DNA of 64,000 nucleotides from Papilionanthe hookeriana x Papilionanthe teres (taxonomy: Eukaryota > Streptophyta > Magnoliopsida > Asparagales > Orchidaceae): NCBI GenBank assembly GCA_022702705.1, contig JAKZJZ010000084.1:12501-76500 (forward strand). The letters are read 5' to 3'. The notes under the pieces were generated by a model, which was given only the letters and a program-made list of their open reading frames with translations, was not told the DNA's origin and did not search any database. A program made the translations under genes and the position numbers. Below, one piece after another: positions 1 through 12,335 of the stretch. The stretch's first letter is position 1. The number at the start of each line of letters is the position of its first letter.

Positions 1-3000
1 ATTGGGTTAATTGGTGGTCATTAGGTCAAAAATTGACTATTTTGACCAAAATTGATTTTTGGTCAAAAGTTGTCCTGTTGGGTCAATGTGTTTGTCATTG
101 GGTGAAGAATTGATTATTTTTACAAAAATTAACGTTTTGGTCAGAGATTGACTTACTTGGTCATTAATTGGTCATTGGTCAAAAATTGATTATTTTGACC
201 AAGATTTAATTTTTTGTCAAAAGTTAACCCATTGGGTCAACGGGGAGGTCATTGGGTCAGAAATTGACCATTTTGATCAAAGTTGACTTTTTGGTCAAAA
301 GTTGACATATTTGGCTAATGTGTTGGTAATTGGATCAAGAAGTTTACCATTTTTACCAAAGATGACTTTTTTGGTCAAAAGATGACCTATTGGGTCAATG
401 GGTTGGTCATTGGGTCAAAAATTGTCCATTTTGACTAAAGTTGACTTTTTGGTCAAAAGTTGACATATTGAGTCAATGGGTGGTCATTTGGTTGAAAATT
501 GACTATTTTGACCAAAATTAGCTTTTTGGTCAAAAATTGACCTATTGAGTCTATGGGTTTGTCATTGGATCAAGGATTGACCATTTTGACTAAAGTTGAC
601 TATTTAGTCAGAGATTGACTTATTGGGTCAATAATTGGTCATTATTTGAAAATTTTTTTATTTTGATCGAAATTGACTTTTTGGCCAAATGTTGACCTAT
701 TAGGTAAATGGGTTGGTCATTGGGTCATGGATTGATCATTTTGGCCAAAGTTGACTTTTTGGTCAAAAGATGTCCTATTGGGTCAATGGGTTGGGTATTA
801 GGTCAAAGATTAACCATCTTGACCAAAGTTGACTTTTTGGATAGAGATTGGTTTATTGGGTCAAAATTGGTCATTAGGTCAAAAATTGACTATTTTAATC
901 AAAATTAACTTTTTTGTCAAAGTTAACATATTGGGTCAATGGGTTGGTCATTGGGTTAAGGATTGACAATTTTGACCAAAGTTATCTTTTGGTAAATATT
1001 TGAACTATTTAGGTCAATGAGGCGGTCTGTAGATAAAAAATTGACAATTTTGAGCAAAATTGACTTTTTTGTTAAAAGTTGACCTATTGGGTCAATAGGT
1101 TGGTCATTGGGTCAAGGATTAACTATTTTGGCCAAAGTTGACTTTTTAGTCAAAAGTTAACAAATTGTGTCAATGGATTGGTCATTGGATGAAGGACTGA
1201 CTATTTTCACCAAAGTTGACATTTAGGTCATTGTGTCAGAAATTGACCATTTTGACCCAATTTGGCTTTTTGGTCAAAAGTTGACCTTTTGGGTCAATGA
1301 GGTGGTCATTAGGTCAAAAATTGCCAATTTTGACCAAAATTAGCTTTTTTGTTCAACTATTGGGTCAATAATTGGCAATTATGTAAAAAAATTATTATTT
1401 TGACCCAAATTGACTTTTTGGACAAAAGTCGATCTATTGGACCGGTGGGTTGGTTATTAGGTTAAGGATTTAGCATTTTCACCAAAGTTATCTTTTTGTT
1501 CAAAGGTTGATATTTTGGGTCAATGGGTTTGTCATTGGGTCAAGGATAGATAATTATGACCAATGTTAACTTTTTGGTCAGAGATTTACTTATTGGGTCA
1601 ATAATTGGTCATTAGGTCCAAAATTGTCTATTTTGACATAAAATGCTGACTTTTCGGTCAAAATTTGACCAATTTAGTCAATGGGTTGATCATTGGGTCA
1701 AAAATTAACCATTTTGACCAAAGTTGACTTTTTGGTCAATAGTTGACCTATTTGGTCAATGGGTGGTCATTAGGTCAAAAATTAACTATTTTGACCAAAA
1801 TTGACTTTTTGGTCAAATTTGACTTATTGGGCAATGGGATTGTCATTGGGTCAATCATTGACCATTTTGTCCAAAGTTGACTTTTTGGTCAGAGATTGAC
1901 TTATTGGGTCAATAATTGGTCATTAATTGAAAAAATCGACTATTTTGGTCATTAGGTCAAAAATTAATTATTTTGACCAAAATTATTTTTTGTCGAAAGT
2001 TGAGCTATTAGATTGACGGGAGGTTATTATGTCGAAAGTTGACCATTTTGACTAAAATTAACTTTTTTGGTCAAAAGTTGACCTATTTTGGTCAAAAGTT
2101 GACTTATCATTTGATCAAAGTTGACTTTTTGGTCAAAAGTTTACTTATTGGGTCAATTGGTGGTCATTCAGTCAAAAATTGACTATTTTTGACCAAAATT
2201 GACTATTTGGTCAAAAGTTGACCTATTAGATTGATGGGTTTGTCATTGGGTTAAGGATTGGATATTTTGACCAAAGTTGACTTTTTGGTCAGAGATTAAC
2301 TTATTGAGTGAATAATTGGTCATTATATCAAAAATTAACTATTTTGACCAAAATTTACTTTTTGGTAAAAAACCGACCTATTGGGTCAATGGGTTGGTCA
2401 TTGGGTCATAAATTGACCATTTTGACCAAAGATTACTTTTTGGTCAAAAGTTGACCTATCTTGACTAAAATTGAATTTTTGGTCAAAAGTTAACCTATTG
2501 GGCAACGGGGTGGTCATTGGGTAAGATATTGACTATTTTGACCAAAGTTGACTTGGTCAAAAGTTGACATATTTGGTCAATGAGTTGGTGATTGGGTCAA
2601 GAATTGACCATTTTGACCAAAGATGACTTTTTTGTCAAAAGTAGACCTATTGAGTCATTGGGTTAAAAATTGACCTTTTTAACCAAAGTTGACTTTTTGG
2701 TCAAAAGTTGACTGTTGTTTAATGAGTTGGTAATTGGGTCAAGAATTAACCATTTTGACCGAAGATGACTTTTTGGTCAAAAAGTTGATTTATTGGGTCA
2801 GTGGGTTGGTCATTGTGTCAAAAATTGACCATTTTGACCAAAGTTAACTTTTTGTTCAAAAGTTGACCTATTGGGTCAAAGGGTAGTCATTAGGTCAAAA
2901 AATGACTATTTTGACCAAAATTAACTTTTTGGTCAAAAGTTGATCTATTTGGTTAATGAGTTTGTCATTGGGTCAAGGATTGACCATTTTGAAAAAAGTT

Positions 3001-3150
3001 GACTTTTTTGTCAGAGATTGATTATTAGGTCAATAATTGGTCATTAATTAAAAAATAGACTATTTTGACCAAAATTGACTTTTTGGTCAAAAGTTGACCT
3101 ATTGTGCCAATGGTTTGGGTATTAGGTCAGATATTGATCAATTATATTTA
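1..3150. repeat. Satellite-like tandem array, ~80-bp unit rich in TTGAC/GTCAA
   Basis: Direct reading shows a continuous, diverged tandem array. Each unit of about 79-80 bp carries a core like GACCAAAGTTGACTTTTTGG followed by a GGTCAAAAGTTGACC segment and a TTGGTCATTGGGTCAA segment. The motif TTGAC and its complement GTCAA recur several times per unit, so the array is full of short inverted repeats. Copies differ by substitutions and small indels, and some lack sub-segments. I see no coding capacity; a 66-codon open frame near 708-908 is the repeat itself. TTGAC is also the W-box core bound by WRKY factors, but nothing here shows a regulatory role. The array is cut by the left edge of the window. 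Confidence 0.9.
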
Positions 3151-3204
3151 AAAGTTAAGTAAATTATAAATAAAAAAAATTTATATATATGTATATATAA
3201 ATAA

Positions 3205-3246
<42 letters not shown>

Positions 3247-3388
3247 ATATATATATAATATTATTTTTTATTTTAAATGTCTTAAGTATAGTATATTATT
3301 TATAAATATAATTTAATTATAAAAATAATTAATAATTAAATAAATTATAAATAAAAATATATATATAACTATATATAAATATATATAG

Positions 3389-3453
<65 letters not shown>

Positions 3454-3870
3454 TATATTATATTCTTTTTTATTTTAATTGTTTTAAGTATAGTATATTA
3501 TTTATAAATATAATTTAATTATAAAAATATTTAATAATTAAAAAAATTATAAATAAAATATATATATATAGAGGTACATAAATATATATTTATATATATA
3601 AAAAAATTTATTTAATGTTATTTTTTTATTTTAAATATTTTAAGTATATTATATTATTTATAAATATAATTTAATTAAAAAAATATTTAATAATTAAAAA
3701 AAATTATAAATAAAAAATATATATAGAGGTACATAAATATATATTTATATATATAATATAATTTATTTAATATTATTTTTTTATTTTAAATATTTTAAGT
3801 ATAATATATTATTAATAAATATAATTTAATTAAAAAATTATTTAATAGTTAAAAAATGATAAATAAATAG

Positions 3871-3902
<32 letters not shown>

Positions 3903-4037
3903 TTATTTATTTATTTATATATAAATCCATATAATATTATTTTTTTATTTTAAATATTTTAAGTATAGTATATTATTTTTAAATATAATTTAATTATAAA
4001 AATATTTAATAGCTAAAAAAATTATAAATAAATAAAT

Positions 4038-4100
<63 letters not shown>

Positions 4101-4309
4101 TTTATTTAATTTTATTTTTTTATATAATATATGTATAGAAGTATATAAATATATATATAGATATATATATATTTATTTAAAATTATTTTTTTATTTTAAA
4201 TATTTTAAGTATAGTATATTATTTAAAAATATAATTTAATCATAAAAATATTTAATAGTTAAATTAATTATAAATAAATAAACTTATATCAATATATAAT
4301 TTAATCATA
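3151..4309. repeat. AT microsatellites with a recurring AT-rich block
   Basis: Long (AT)n runs alternate with a recurring block containing TTTTAAGTATAGTATATTAT and a following AATATAATTTAATTA segment. This block recurs at about 3272, 3471, 3630, 3783, 3946 and 4192. The spacing is irregular (roughly 150-250 bp) because the intervening AT runs differ in length. No coding potential is visible. Confidence 0.85.
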
Positions 4310-4545
4310 AAAATTGACTTTTTGGTCAAAAGTTGACCTATTTGGTTAATGAGTTTGTCATTGGGTCAAGGATTGACCATTTTGACCAAAGTTGACTTTT
4401 TGTCAGAGATTGACTATTGGGTCAATAATTGATCATTAATTCAAAAATAGACTATTTTGACCAAAATTGACTTTTTGGTCAAAAGTTGACCTATTGTGCC
4501 AATGGTTTGGGCATTAGGTCAGGGATTGATCATTTATATTTAATA
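4310..4545. repeat. Second block of the TTGAC satellite, duplicated
   Basis: About 235 bp of the ~80-bp satellite reappears inside the AT-rich stretch. It is nearly the same as about 2920-3150, including the shared ends with TTGTGCCAATGGTTTGGG and the transition into TATATTTAA(T/A)AGTTAAGTAAATTA. The satellite-to-AT junction has therefore been duplicated as a unit about 1.4 kb apart. Confidence 0.8.
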
Positions 4546-4556
4546 GTTAAGTAAAT

Positions 4557-4609
<53 letters not shown>

Positions 4610-4719
4610 GCATATATATATAATATTATTTTTTTATTTTAAATGTTTTAAGTATATTATATTATTCATAAATATAATTTAAATATAAAAATAAATAATA
4701 ATTAAATAAATTATAAATA

Positions 4720-4783
<64 letters not shown>
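4546..4783. repeat. AT-rich tract: (AAAT)n, the recurring AT block, then (AT)n
   Basis: An (AAAT)n run at about 4560-4608 is followed by another copy of the AT-rich block at about 4636 and a long (AT)n run ending at 4783. The run abuts LTR sequence at 4784. No gene is visible. Confidence 0.8.
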
Positions 4784-4786
<3 letters not shown>

Positions 4787-5779
4787 TTTGACTCCTAATC
4801 ACATAGGAACAAACTAAATTTTTTTCTGAAGTCCCTAGGATAAGATTTTGAATTTTAAAGGCTTAATGTAATTTTTAATATTAAAAAATGAATTTTCAAC
4901 CTTTTTCTCTAAAATAATTCTAATAAATCAAAGAAAAATAAAAAAAATTATAAAATTTGTTTCTCTAGACTTCTTGAGGTTAGAGAAATTTAAGAAAAAT
5001 ATAAAATCTATTTTTCAATTTTTATTTTATTTTAAAATTAATTAATACTCTAAAATTCAAAATAATTATAATAAATAAAATATAATTAAAAAAATAACCA
5101 AAATTGGTCCAAGTGGTCCTCTGGTCATTAGAAACACCCCATAATTTTTCTTATGGACAGAAACCTTTCATTGGTCATGTTGTTGAATTTTCCTTGAAAT
5201 TCTTATTTTTTCACTAAAAATAATTATATAAATAAATTAAATTAAAAAAAATCACATTTTCTCCTCTAATGTCTTAATTGACATGTGAGTGAGGTGGCAT
5301 AAAAATTTCAAATTTATTTGAGCTCAATTTAGTGAGTTATGAAATAAATAAGCCTAAAAGGGCATAAAAGTAATTAAAGAATTTTAACCCTTAATTAAAA
5401 CTTTAGGTTTAATCAAAATGGAGGGTAAAATATTTGATTTTAACTTTCTCTTGGATGATTGAAATTTAGGGAAATTAAAAGGGTAGAAATCCATTAATCA
5501 CTTTGAAAATATCAAAATGAAACTCTAATTAATTAAATAATTTAAATTTTGGAAAGAATATATTTAAAATTTGGATTATTAAAATAGGGATATTATTAAG
5601 AGGATATTTATTCTTTAATTTAAAAATCCCTAAATAAGTCACTTCAATAATGTTTAGTTCTTAATTAAAAATTAAAATAATAATCCAAACTAAATAAATT
5701 AAAAAATTAAAAGAAGATAACCCTTAAATGAATTAAAGCTTAAAATGTTAAATGGTCCAATAATTAAAATCAAATTTAA

Positions 5780-6060
5780 AATCTTGGAGTTAAATTAAAT
5801 TAAATTAAATTAAGTCAAGTCAAAGTTTAAATTAAATTAAATTAACGACTTAACAATTAAATTAAATTAAATTTAAAATATTGAAACTAAAATTAAATTA
5901 AATTAAAATTAAAAAATTAAAATTAAATTAAAATTAAAATTAAATTAAATTAAACTAAATTAAATTAAAAATAAATTAAAATTAAATTAAAATTAAATTA
6001 AATTAAATAAAATTAAATTAAATCAAATTAAGTTAAATTAAATTAAATTAACATCATTTA
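5780..6060. repeat. (AATTA)n-type pentanucleotide tract inside the LTR
   Basis: Dense AATTA/AAATT repeats at a fixed position within the LTR. The equivalent tract is present in every LTR copy in the window, with different lengths. Confidence 0.85.
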
Positions 6061-7841
6061 ACAACAAACCTAAATGAAATCATTAAGAGTTAAATCAAAA
6101 CATATGAAAGATTTCAACACCTTTTTCAATATATGTAAATCTAAAACATAAAAAGTTAATCCGAAATATAATATCACTTAAAGTGTAAAGATTTAAATTA
6201 AATCTAAAATAATTCGAACCCTATTCCAAACTTAATAATCATTAATAAATTTTTATAATTAAATAAAATCAAATTAAATCTTTAAAATATTTATTACTTT
6301 GCCCTTAAAAGGCTTTTATTGTTATAACTCTTAAATGAAGCATCAAGTGAAGTGTCACTTCAAGCATAAGATATTCAAATATCCAAAGTTCACTGAGCAA
6401 GAAACAAAACAAAAATTAAAATCCTTTGATGATTAATTCAGCAATACAATAAAATTCATTTGAACTCAAAATAATCCCAGAAGTATTGAAAAGATGTTTA
6501 AGATTCGTCTTAAACACTTCCTCGATACGATGGGGTGTTTTAGAAGAATAATTGAACTTAATTGTTTTTTGGTGAAGAAAATCATCCTTAAACAAAACCC
6601 AACAACCTAGACATCATAGGAAATGACTAAGCAATAGGATTAGGATTACAGTAGACAACCAAAACCCTTTCCCTTAGCTTTACCCTAGGTATTTCTAGCA
6701 AAAATATGTTTAAATGCTCTAACATGTGTTTTAAGTGTAGCTTGGGATGACGGGAAGACCCTCCAGGTACGCTTTTACTTTGTTGCAATTTACTTACATG
6801 CGCTGCACTTTACTTTTCTTGCATGTTAAACAAGATTGTTGCATGAAAACTAAAACCTTTAGGATAGCCACAAAAATGAAACCAAAACTAAATTAAAAGT
6901 CACCACAAGATAAAATTCACCGCCACAACATTCCAAAATATAAAACAACTCAAAATTTAATCACAAACAGAACAACAAAACTATAATTGCAACTAAATTA
7001 AAACGTCTCGTTGAATGATCGGGAATACCTCGGATGATGTAACCCACGTGTTGCTAACGAGATTTCCCACGGTCTAAATGAAAGTGTGGAACTCATTCAG
7101 TTGAGTTTAGCAAATTCATCTGGACTAAGTGAATTCGATGAAAATAACAGTGACGGGATGACGGAACCGTGAGATCTTAATCGGTTCTGTTTAAACAACT
7201 TTAAGATTTGTTTTAATTAAAATATTAAAAATATTTGGACTTTAAGACTCTTCTAAACCAAAAAACTTTTCTCATCTCCTGATTATCATTTTCTAAAACC
7301 AAAACCTCTGCAAAAACAAGGTGCTTGGAGCATGGTGGCCAGCACGGCCATCGTCATCAGCAAAACTCGAGTCTACTTCAGCAAAACCTAGCATTAAATA
7401 ACAAAGGCATATGACTTCGAGGTAGTTTGCCTAGTGCATCGTCAACTTTTTGTTACGCATTTGTATAATCATATTGTGCAAATTAAGTCCTAACCGGTCT
7501 TAGGATTCCGAGGTAGTCGTTTGGCACGACATAAACCCTCACTTCTTCGAGGCTATTCGTCTGATTATGTCATACAAATATAAGTCCTAATTAATTAAAA
7601 TTGGCAAGATTGAAACATTAAATAAATTCCCAAATTGAAGCCAAACAATAGGATAGTTTGGGAAGTTGTCAAGATTCTTCTTGGATCCTCAGCTTCTCCT
7701 AATTATCTTCCTTTAGACTCTTAAAATAAACTGTTCTGAATTTGAGCTAATCCCTATTGAAATTTCAAAAATCCAATCCTTTGAAAACTTTAAACTTTGA
7801 AATTCTTGAGAGCAAAACCATTGATCATTATCGAGAGTTTT

Positions 7842-7955
7842 CTTAAATGATTCCCGTCATTTAAGATGTAATTAACTATAGGGGCTTGCCCTTATAGGGA
7901 ACTTTAAGAACCCGGGTAATATAAACCCTGCTTAATTCTTTTATATTAAGCAGGG
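7842..7955 (+). promoter_or_regulatory. Cluster of three stem-loops near the LTR 3' end
   Basis: Three inverted repeats lie within 115 bp. CTTAAATGA pairs with TCATTTAAG (7842-7865). CTATAGGGG pairs with CCCTTATAG with one mismatch (7876-7897). CCCTGCTTAAT pairs with ATTAAGCAGGG (7926-7955). The same three are recognisable in the other LTRs; the first is perfect again in the LTR at 36322-42659. They lie some 330-440 bp before the LTR end. A role in RNA folding, packaging or 3'-end formation is inference. Confidence 0.6.
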
Positions 7956-8289
7956 GAACTTGTCGGCTTATAAAATTGGTTCGCATACCAAACAGATGTC
8001 ACAATTCTTTAGTTTATTTAATGGAGCCCCATCATCAAGTAGTGTGTCTATTCTTCGGGATAAATACACGGTTTGTGGTGCGGTGCTCGTTTATATAAAC
8101 TATTCGGGATGTGAGATTGGTTTGATTTCATATCTTAAAATTTTCAAACATAAAGCTATTTTCAAAATTAAATGCTTCTTTCTAAAACTATATAAATATT
8201 TAAATTAAATTTATAATTTAAAATTCGCCGACAATTTCTGTAGGCGACCTCCTTTTCAAAACACAACCTAAAAATATGCCGACAATTTC

Positions 8290-8307
8290 TGGCGACTCCG
8301 CTGGGGA
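8290..8307 (+). promoter_or_regulatory. Primer-binding site, tRNA-Arg
   Basis: TGGCGACTCCGCTGGGGA starts five bases after the LTR end. It is the complement of CCA plus the 3' end of plant tRNA-Arg (..UCCCCAGCGGAGUCG). A tRNA-Arg primer is characteristic of Ogre-type elements. This site shows no mismatch to that tRNA end as I know it. Confidence 0.9.
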
Positions 8308-8833
8308 CTAGTTCCTCTTTCCATTTTGATCGGATGGTTTTGCTTTCATAAATCGGTAGTGTATCCATGTCCCTAGTGGAGCAAACTACCATTCTTCCGT
8401 TGTAATACCCCGTTCATTTCTGTCTTAAACGAGTATAGTCGACTTCTCTTGGATTTAGGAGCCACTTGTTTATACACCCCTAAACAGAGAGGTTTCGAAA
8501 TCCTTTTACCTCTTTTCTGAGGTGGGGTGGACCCCCAATAGGTGTTAGTTTAGGAGCGGTCCTTCGAGTCGAGAAGTTTTGCATAAGACTTTCTCTTCCT
8601 TTCCAATTCTAAATCGGGCCCTTTACCTTTTCTATAACCTTTTTCCTTTAATCATTTTGTTTCTAACAAACGAACCTGCTAATAAACAACCTTCTAATAA
8701 ACAATCTCTTTTAAAAATCACAAATACACTAAGATAAACGAAAATGTGTTCGGTCTCTTTCTTTTTCGTTCTAAACTTTACGACGGAAGGAAGTATAATT
8801 CGGGACTAACTTTTGGAATTTGCCCTGCAAAAA
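8308..8833 (+). other. Untranslated leader between PBS and ORF1
   Basis: About 525 bp with no open frame of note. The same leader is recognisable in the nested element (35808-36298, minus) and after the PBS at 62443. Just before the ORF1 ATG the other two copies read CAG AAA ATG, a possible 3' splice site; this copy reads CAA instead. Confidence 0.7.
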
Positions 8834-9980
8834 ATGACTGCCCCAAAGTTAATCTTCTCCTTCACCAATGGAATGGACTTCGCCATTTACAAGGATGAGC
8901 TGCCCGACAATGGAATCATCCATTTTAGAAAAGGATTTTCTAATACAGATATCAAGTTCGCTGACGTCACTCTCTTCACCCTAATGGACAAAGTGTCAGA
9001 AACTGAGAAACCCCTGATTGAGTTCAACCTGAAATCGACTCAAGAATTCCCTCCCCGATAAAGGGTTCCAGCTAAAAGGAGTACTACTGCTAGTAGGAGG
9101 ACTGTTGTCTCTACCCCCACCGGTCTAGTCATCACTGCACCTACCCCGGCTTCTGCCAAACTGAAGGGGAAGGAAATCCAAGTCTGTGATGAGCCTGTCA
9201 CTATGGAGGGTACAGATTTTGCTGCAAAACCGTCTACTTTTGAGATTGGGTCCAGTTCAAGAGTTGCACCCCTAACTCGGACTCAAAGGAGAAATAGAAG
9301 CAGAAAGATCGCCAAAGCTGCTGAAGTTGCTTTTCTAGAAGAAATTCCTGAGGAAAGAGAAGAACTGCCTGAGTATATACCTCTGTTGGAAGGGAGTAGG
9401 TTTCACCCCCTCTATGCTGCATCGGATGAAGAAGATGTCCAAAGGAATGCCGCTACACTACCCCGACCAGCATACTATAGTAACTGCAAAAGAAAGAGGG
9501 TTAAGACTACGCCATTTGCTCGACTGCAAGCTGTGATAGAAAGATTGGCAAAGAAAGAAAGATGCCCTGTGTCAGAAATCTTAAGAAGGATGGGACGGGT
9601 GCCACAGAGAAACCAAAGAAGAAGATAAAAGCCAGTTCACCCGTTGTTGTATCGGGTCTGCAAATTAGGGAGGATACCACCTTCCAGAGCATATAGCCGA
9701 CGAGATCATCCGGTCCGAGGCTTCCGAGCTGCAAGAAGGATGGTATGGCGACCTACTACTGGCGAGCTAAGACCAAAACAATGTCCCGAGAAGAAAAGTC
9801 TCGTCAGGAGACTCAAATCAGAAGAAAGTGCTACTGCAATAAAGGGGACTCCTGAAAGGAAATTCAACAACCGTCACGTGATAACTGTGAGACCGTGCGG
9901 AAAAGGCCACTAGAAGATGCCATGGACAAGTTAAGGACCGACATCCGACGGTTAGCAAAAGAAAGAGAAGAAAACTAGAA
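8834..9980 (+). pseudogene. ORF1 domain upstream of gag (outer copy), broken
   Basis: The ATG at 8834 opens a frame beginning with a short hydrophobic stretch (L-I-F-S-F-x-N-G-M-D-F-A). A basic segment containing LTRTQRRNRSRKIAK follows, then an acidic EEIPEEREELPEY stretch and a basic KRKRVKTTPF/AKKER stretch. The frame runs to 9628 with one in-frame TAA (9059-9061) where the nested copy has CAA. A deletion of about 40 bp near 9605, relative to the third copy, then shifts the frame. The last part (RRMVWRPTTGELRPKQ) lies in another frame at 9644-9913. Extra domains before gag are known from Ogre-type elements; the function is unknown. In the nested copy this frame runs into gag apart from point stops, so ORF1 was probably the N-terminus of the polyprotein. 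Confidence 0.7.
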
Positions 9981-10004
9981 GATGAAGTTGATTCATCAAA
10001 ATTT

Positions 10005-10947
10005 ATGAATGACGAGTATGCTGAAATCAACATGGTTGAGACGCGAGCATCATCAGCTTCACAAGGTGCTCCAGCGGCTGCAGAAAGAGATGAACCGGAA
10101 GTGATGAGAACACAACTTCAAGAGAAGGATGATACAATTTCCCAGATGGATGGAAGAGATGGCTGCCGCTTTAGCCACTCTCCAGAGTCAGGTTCAGCCT
10201 CAGAAAGAAACACCTCCAGAAATTATCCATATTGCAGATGGAGGAAAAGAGATCCCGTCAACAAAGACGAACAACCAAAGAAAGATCCTGCACAAAGCAT
10301 GATTCCAGAAAAGGACATCAAAAAACGTGGTCGAACAGCAGGTGCGAGAGGCCTTAGCACAATCTAAGAATGGAACAACTATTCAGACAGGTAGACCTTA
10401 CCCCGAAGAATTTGATGCGGTCCAATACCCGAAAGGCTTCGTACCACCTCTGTTCAAAACTTTTGATGGAACGGGGAACCCCCGGCAGCATGTCGCACAT
10501 TTTCGTGCTAGTTGCTGCAATGCCGGTGGGAGTGACGCTTTACTCTTCCGACAGTTTGTCAGCATTTTATCAGAGATTGCCTTCGACTGGTACGCAGAAT
10601 TATCGAACAGTTCAGTAAAGACCTTTTCAGAACTAGAGAATCTCTTCGTTAAGCGGTTTGCCGGGGCTCAGCACCACATCACTATCGGTGATCTAGTGGT
10701 GGAGCAACAGAAACCGAACGAGACTTTAGTGGATTACATACTTCGATGGAGAAACTTAAGCATGAAGTGTAAGCCACAGCTACAAGAGCAACATGCAGTC
10801 GGCATCCTACTTAAAAGTATCCATGACCCGATAGCACTTCTCCTTAAAGAATTTACAATCAAGACTTTCGAGAAGTTGCTTAGCAAGGCTGAGAGCTTGC
10901 AAGAGGAGGCAAAGCAGTTAAGTTTTGTAGACAAGACCGATAAGTAA
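10005..10947 (+). pseudogene. gag: gag, Retrotrans_gag-type capsid region (outer copy), broken
   Basis: Gag forms the particle that packages the element RNA. The first part (10005 on, beginning MNDEYAEINMVETRASS) is frameshifted near 10148 by a deletion of about 8 bp relative to the nested copy. The core from 10327 to 10947 is open for 206 codons. It contains the capsid signature F-D-W-Y-A-E-L followed by F-S-E-L-E-N-L-F-V-K-R-F, and the downstream segment V-E-Q-Q-K-P-N-E-T-L-V-D-Y-I-L-R-W, typical of plant Ty3/gypsy gag. It ends at TAA 10945-10947 where the nested copy has CAG, so the stop is a mutation and the frame originally continued into the protease region. Confidence 0.88.
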
Positions 10948-12335
10948 AAAACTGTGAAGACATTCGAAAAGAAGTTTGGAATCGTTGCGGCAGTAGACAA
11001 GGGCAAGCAGCCAATGCAGATACCGTCAGAACGACCACAGCCTAGTTACCAACTACCGCAACGGACATACCAACAACCGCAACAGATCTATCAACAACCT
11101 CAGTAGGGCTATCAACAGCCTCGACCGAGCTATCAGTCACCTCAGCATTATGAACAACCGCCTCGTTCATCACGTACCTTAAGAGAACTTCTAAATAGAG
11201 AATATCCATTCAAAACGGAAGCAGTAGCGAAGATGTTCCACAGTTTAATGAAGACACCAGATTTTCAGCTACCAGAGCCCAAGAGGCCAGAGGAAGTCAA
11301 TAAGAAAGATCATCCAAACTATTGCCCTTACCACCACAAGATAGAGGATTGCATCACTTTCAAGAGCTGGCTTGATGACAATCTTCGAAAAGGAAACATA
11401 ACGATCCCGATGTAATACATGAAGGAACCCCAAAAAGGAGGTTCCATCAATGTTATCTCTACGGATCCTATTGTTCCGATAGACCCTTACACGACCGATG
11501 ATGGATGGAGTACTGTCTGGAAAAAATCATTGAAGAAAATTTTGGATCACATCCAGACCGCTTCGGTACGCGCTTTAACTCAGAGTTTGAAACCTGTCGA
11601 GCCGGCACTATCACTTGCGATTGAAGAACCACCCCAGAAAAAAGAGAAGATCATAGAAGAGAAGAAGACCGAGGCTCCGAAGGGTAGACTAGGGGCTGCT
11701 TATCCTAGGATGATTGTTTCAGATTCGGGGGAGAAATCCCTCGAACTCCTGACTCTGTATGATTATCTGCTCGCTCCGGTGGGATCTTATAATGATAAGG
11801 GTTATGGCATTCGCTACATTTTGACTGTTTCTAACAATTAAGTAACTAGCGACAACCGGCTTAATCTGGATCTCGATTCCAATACAAATAACGATTCTCA
11901 AATCATACACAACCACGTTGACCACGACGAAGAAGATGTTAACAAGGGAGGCTACGAAAGCTCGACAAGCAACAAGTCCATTTGTGAATTCCGAGGAGCT
12001 CCGATCACGATAGAATTAGAACTATCAGATCCCGAAGCAACTCCAGAAGAGCCAGTCGTCCCAATTCAAAAGGAGACACCGGCAGATCCAGCACCAGATT
12101 CAAAAGAGATTACTGAAGTTAATCTAAGAAGCAGAAAAGTTCTACCTCCGAGAATGGGTCCAAAGGATAAAGGAAACCGGGTGGTTGCTCGGGAAGAGCC
12201 TACCCCGACGGAGGAACTGCCATTCGGGAAGAAGCCGAGGAATATGGTAATAAAGTGGACTACAACGTGCTAGCCCATCTTAGGAAGCTACCAGCCAAAC
12301 TAAGCATATACGATGCTCTGATCCTGTGAAAGGAG
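10948..12335 (+). pseudogene. gag C-terminus / pre-protease region with zinc-knuckle-like motif, broken
   Basis: The region starts with a Q/P-rich tract of repeated Y-Q-Q-P (about 11040-11155), with one CAG-to-TAG-type stop at 11104. A Y-C-P-Y-H..I-E-D-C-I-T-F-K motif follows (about 11320-11365), resembling the CCHC-like knuckle of Tat elements. The nested copy has four more residues between the H and the K-I-E-D-C, so the spacing here is damaged. Open segments are 11233-11415 and 11419-11841. The next ~500 bp (11842-12335) is a diverged linker rich in acidic residues and prolines with several stops. Nothing enzymatic is recognised. Confidence 0.65.

Larger units (their letters stand above)
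4784..8284 (+). repeat. 5' LTR of the outer element, 3' portion only
   Basis: Colinear with 51388-54659 plus 62138-62437 on the same strand, and with the reverse complements of the minus-strand LTRs. It ends in GCCGACA at 8284, followed by the five bases ATTTC and the PBS. The first ~4 kb of a full LTR, including the TATA-like box and splice-donor-like site seen in the other copies, is absent: homology begins abruptly at 4784 after an (AT)n run. The missing part is either deleted or separated by the satellite/AT block and lies to the left of the window. Confidence 0.88.

Noticed and set aside
708..908. 66-codon frame in the satellite
   Set aside because: Pure repeat translation with no conserved neighbours in phase.
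8290..8307. Possible tRNA-Arg gene fragment
   Set aside because: Only the 18 bases complementary to the tRNA 3' end are present, at the fixed distance from an LTR end expected for a PBS; no cloverleaf nearby.
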